Assembly: GCA_031278025.1 (NCBI GenBank) | Contig: JAITLF010000095.1 | Location: 1-7,608, forward strand | Direction of reading: 5' to 3' | DNA: 7,608 nucleotides | DNA from: Treponema sp. | Lineage (GTDB): Bacteria; Spirochaetota; Spirochaetia; Treponematales; Breznakiellaceae | Shown: in pieces, positions 5,276 to 7,608 of the stretch | Layout of the letters: each line of letters begins with the position of its first letter | Numbering within the stretch: position 1 is the stretch's first letter | Made by a program: the position numbers and the translations under genes | The notes under the pieces: generated by a model | Database searches by the model: none | Seen by the model: only the letters and a program-made list of their open reading frames with translations | Told to the model about the DNA's origin: nothing

Positions 5276-6518
5276 GCCTGATTGCGCTCACCGGCGCAAA
5301 CGGCAAGGGCAAGACAACCCGCATCGAAAACTGCCGCCCCTGCCCGCAGTTGCTCACCCGGAAAGGGAAATTACAAGCTTACTTCTTTCTCAAGAACAGC
5401 CTCCGGGAGGTGTCTTCCGGAACCGCGCGGATGGCACAATGCGGAAGTTCCTCATTCAGATTGACGGCCAGAACAAGAGCGGCTCCTGCAAGTATTTCAT
5501 CTTCCGGCAAACCGCAGGACTTGCCGGGGCCGGGCGGGAACCGCGCCCCGGTGCGGACGGCAACCACAAGCCCTATGGGGAAGCCCCGGGCGCGGCTTTC
5601 GGGCCGATAGAGCTGTTCCAGCGCACGGCGTTCATCACGCAGAGGCCCACGAAAAACCTTCCCGACCTCACCGATGCCACGGCGGGGGAAAAGAAATCCC
5701 TGTTTGTGGCGCTGGCCGGGATTGACTACCTTCAGGGCTTCGCCGATGCCGCCGCCGAAAAGGTAAAACACGAAGCCGCGAAAGCTCATGACGCGAAAAT
5801 CAAAGCGCGGGTTCTTCAGGCGGGGATAGACAAAAAGCCGGAGGAGGAAAAGACCCTCAAGGAAACGGAAACCGCACTGGCAACCAAGAAGGCCGAGCTT
5901 GCCGAGGTTACGAAGCAGGGCAAGGCCATGAAAGCCGATATGGAGCGCCTTCAACTTGCATGGAGCGCCGAGCAGGTGCGGCGAGGAAAGGAGAACGAAG
6001 CGAAGGCCGCTGTGAATACTGCCGGTACGGAAATCAGAAATCTTTCCCTGGGCATCGACACCCTGACCGGGGCCGCGGGGAACAAGCCGCGCTATGAAAA
6101 GGAAGCGGCTGAATACGAGGCCCAACAGAAGGTGATTAACGCGGAGACCGCGAAGAAACAGGCGCATAATGAGAGCAACCTCAAGACACAGCAGGATTAC
6201 GCGGCGGCAAAATCGGACTATGACGAAAGACTCAAGGGTTTGGAGTTTGAACGAGACAAACTGTGCGGCCAGCGGAACGCTATAGAGCGGCTGGCGGCCG
6301 AAGCGGAAAGCAACATCCGATTCGCGATTAAGGACGATGAGGTTGAGCGCAACCGGCTGTGCAAAACGCTGGCCGACCGCAAGGCAAAAGTTGAACGCGG
6401 TATTTTAACGGCAAAGAACCGCATTGAACTCTGCGAGCGTGATGCCGCGGAAATTACCGAGGACTGCCCGGCAAGCCACCGGCCAGCGCGATGCGAAGAT
6501 TGCCAGGGAAAAGGCTGA
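5272..6518 (+). pseudogene. SbcC/Rad50-like ATPase pseudogene, N-terminal part (truncated, frameshifted)
   Basis: The first part of a large coiled-coil ATPase of the SMC/Rad50/SbcC class; relatives process DNA ends or serve phage recombination. The frame opens as GGLIALTGANGKGKTT, a clear Walker A (GANGKGKT, codons 5293-5316), but a stop at 5242-5244 and repeat sequence occupy the place of the roughly 30 residues that should precede it, so no start exists. This frame continues through PQLLTRKGKLQAYFFLKNSLREV, then family-like sequence jumps to another frame (FRNRADGTMRKFLIQIDGQN) at about 5408-5417, where 2 nt appear extra or 1 lost. A conserved region follows (FGPIELFQRTAFITQRPTK, then ATAGEKKSLFVALAGIDY) and then a Lys/Glu/Ala-rich coiled coil from about 5755 to 6460. 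That frame ends at TGA 6516-6518 after a second shift near 6465-6490. The longest open stretch inside it is 5439-6518. Confidence 0.8.
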
Positions 6519-7332
6519 AATCCAAAAGCAACAGGACCATCTCGTGGAGATCAACAAGCGCGTTGAGGAACTGGACCAGCAGGTTTCCGAACTCGCCTTT
6601 GACGAACCTGAAACGCCAAAAATCGATCCTTTCGATGATACCGTATTGAAAACTGCCGTTGCCAAACAGCAGCATATCAACATCGAACAGACCCGTACCG
6701 CGCTTCTCCAGGCGCAGGAGGCCGCCAAGAAAACCCTCGCGGAAATCGCGGAGAAGGAAAAGGAGTATTCCATCCTGAACCAGGATAGCCGGAGTGCGGC
6801 TTTGGAAGGCCAGGAGTGGGAACTTATAACCAGGGCCTTCGGCAAGGACGGCATCCAAGCCCTTGAACTTGATGCCCTTGCCCCCGGTATTTCCGAAACC
6901 GCAAACCGCATTTTGGAGAGTGCCTACGGTGATCGGTTCCGTATCGAAATCCGAACCACCCGCATAGGCGGAACCGGCAAGAAGGCCAAGCAGATTGAGG
7001 ACTTCCTGATTTACGTTATCGACAGCGAAGACGGCGAAGCCGTTCTGTTGGATGATAAATCGGGCGGCGAAGCTGTGTGGATCAAGAGGGCTATTTACGA
7101 TGCCTTCGCGGTGATCCGCAAGCGGAACACGGCCTTTGCATTCCTTACCTGTTTTCAGGACGAGACAGACGGCGCGCTGGATAGCGCGGCAAAAACCGCC
7201 TATTGCCGAATGCTGGAGGCGGCACACACGGAAAGCAAACTGCGCCATACCATCATCATCACCCACAGCAACGAGGTGAAGGCGATGATTGAGCAGAGAC
7301 TAGAAATCGAAACTTTAGGGGGGGCCGCATGA
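6424..7332 (+). pseudogene. SbcC/Rad50-like ATPase pseudogene, C-terminal part
   Basis: Continuation of the same ATPase after the second frameshift. Homologous sequence begins around 6480 (QRDAKIAREKAEIQ). The codons before it in this frame (from a TTG at 6424) are out-of-frame readings of the first part and not a true start. The second coiled-coil arm runs to about 6790 and is shorter than the first. The C-terminal head follows: LDALAPGISETANRILE; the ABC signature as KSGGE (7057-7071) with the helix AVWIKRAIYDAF; a Walker B-like segment ending in DE (7159-7164) followed by the D-loop GALD (7171-7182); and the H-loop IIITHSNEV with His at 7264-7266. All head motifs are intact, so decay looks recent. 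The end overlaps the next small ORF as ATGA. If the two shifts were sequencing errors the protein would be about 690 aa plus the missing N-terminus. Confidence 0.8.
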
Positions 7333-7400
7333 ACAACCCGTCTACAGTTTTGGATGCCTGGCTCATGGAATTGGCCCATGACCACCAGGACAGTCAGTAA
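7329..7400 (+). CDS. Small 23-aa ORF translationally coupled to the SbcC-like gene
   Basis: The ATG at 7329 overlaps the TGA of the ATPase frame as ATGA, and AGGGGGGG (7317-7324) sits about 4 nt upstream as a Shine-Dalgarno. The product starts MNNPSTVLDAWLMELAHDHQ and ends three residues later at TAA 7398-7400. It is acidic and likely helical (LDAWLMELAHD) and I do not recognise a family. Tight coupling and a good ribosome-binding site favour a real peptide, perhaps a partner of the ATPase, but the size leaves room for chance. Confidence 0.4.
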   Translation: MNNPSTVLDAWLMELAHDHQDSQ

Positions 7401-7404
7401 TAAC

Positions 7405-7424
7405 ACCGGGGCGTATGCCCCGGT
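7405..7424. other. Perfect 8-bp hairpin downstream of the small ORF
   Basis: ACCGGGGC-gtat-GCCCCGGT is a perfect 8-bp stem with a 4-nt loop, starting 4 nt after the TAA. It is followed by TAAAACG and not a T-run, so a classical intrinsic terminator is unlikely. It may be a processing or attenuation hairpin between the small ORF and the next ribosome-binding site. Confidence 0.5.
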
Positions 7425-7433
7425 TAAAACGTC

Positions 7434-7608
7434 GGAGGATGAAAAAGCATGGATATACGCACCTTAAGTAGAGATACAAAAGATATCTAAATTCAGATAT
7501 ATCCCCAAAGAGATGATAGAAAATTATCTCATCACACGCGGATATAAAAAGGAACAAAGGAAATACAACTGGAACCTGATAGATTCGTTTCCCAACATCA
7601 GTGAAAAC
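7434..7608 (+). pseudogene. AT-rich, apparently frame-broken partial ORF running off the window
   Basis: A strong Shine-Dalgarno, GGAGG (7434-7438), stands 10 nt before ATG 7449, which opens only 13 codons (MDIRTLSRDTKDI) to TAA 7488-7490. In the +1 frame, open from 7468 to the window edge, the translation looks protein-like: SKFRYIPKEMIENYLITRGY, then a basic/aromatic run including YNWNLIDSF. An internal ATG at 7513 could start it but lacks a ribosome-binding site. The simplest reading is a gene starting at 7449 with a frameshift near 7468-7490. The base composition turns clearly AT-rich here. No family recognised; the rest lies outside the window. Confidence 0.4.

Noticed and set aside
5405..5420. 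Programmed ribosomal frameshift at the first frame change
   Set aside because: No slippery heptamer or downstream stimulatory structure is evident, and the gene is already missing its start, so mutation or sequencing error is simpler.
5379..6167. Minus-strand open frame of 262 codons
   Set aside because: Antisense to the ATPase, whose P-loop and coiled-coil sequence are clear. Its Leu/Phe/Arg-rich reading is the mirror of Lys/Glu/Ala coiled-coil codons.
6462..6500. Possible Rad50 zinc hook, from Cys-Pro and CEDC near the second frameshift
   Set aside because: The CxxC arises only after the frame is lost, the coil arms on the two sides are unequal in length, and no CPxC is present in the continuous reading.

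Overview
This 7.6 kb, mostly GC-rich bacterial window has two unlike halves. Positions 18-4855 hold five intact genes, all on the minus strand. Positions 5272-7608 hold a decayed recombination-type ATPase and small phage-like ORFs on the plus strand. A repeat-laden gap of about 400 bp separates the halves. The host cannot be named from the sequence. A spirochaete such as a termite-gut-type treponeme would fit the lipoprotein signal and the gene mix, but that is inference at low confidence.

Minus-strand block, in transcription order (right to left): a D-2-hydroxyacid dehydrogenase (4855-3854); a lipoprotein polysaccharide deacetylase (3755-2982) with its own good sigma70-type promoter and a leader inverted repeat; a YmdB-type metallophosphoesterase (2749-1907); a ZIP metal transporter (1910-1101) whose ATG overlaps the ymdB stop as ATGA; and a divergent QueG-like iron-sulfur protein (1025-18). 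Its TTG start and Shine-Dalgarno lie inside a 14-bp tandem repeat. The genes do not form one obvious pathway; only ymdB and the ZIP gene are clearly coupled.

Plus-strand block: an SbcC/Rad50-like coiled-coil ATPase that has lost its N-terminus and carries two frameshifts (near 5410 and near 6475) which together restore the frame. A 23-codon ORF overlaps its end by ATGA. A perfect hairpin, a strong Shine-Dalgarno and an AT-rich, apparently frame-broken ORF follow and run off the window. This looks like a decaying phage or integrated-element recombination module.

The main unexplained signal is a dispersed palindromic repeat family (core AAACCCGGGTTT, usually followed by a GGGGCTCCGC/GAGCCCCGGCG arm). 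It occurs at 24-100, where it encodes the tail of the QueG-like protein; at 2893-2967, behind the deacetylase gene; and at 5155-5275, as five units spaced 20-23 bp apart exactly where the SbcC-like pseudogene loses its N-terminus. No convincing new defence or metabolic system was found. The repeat family and its apparent part in remodelling gene ends is the best lead.
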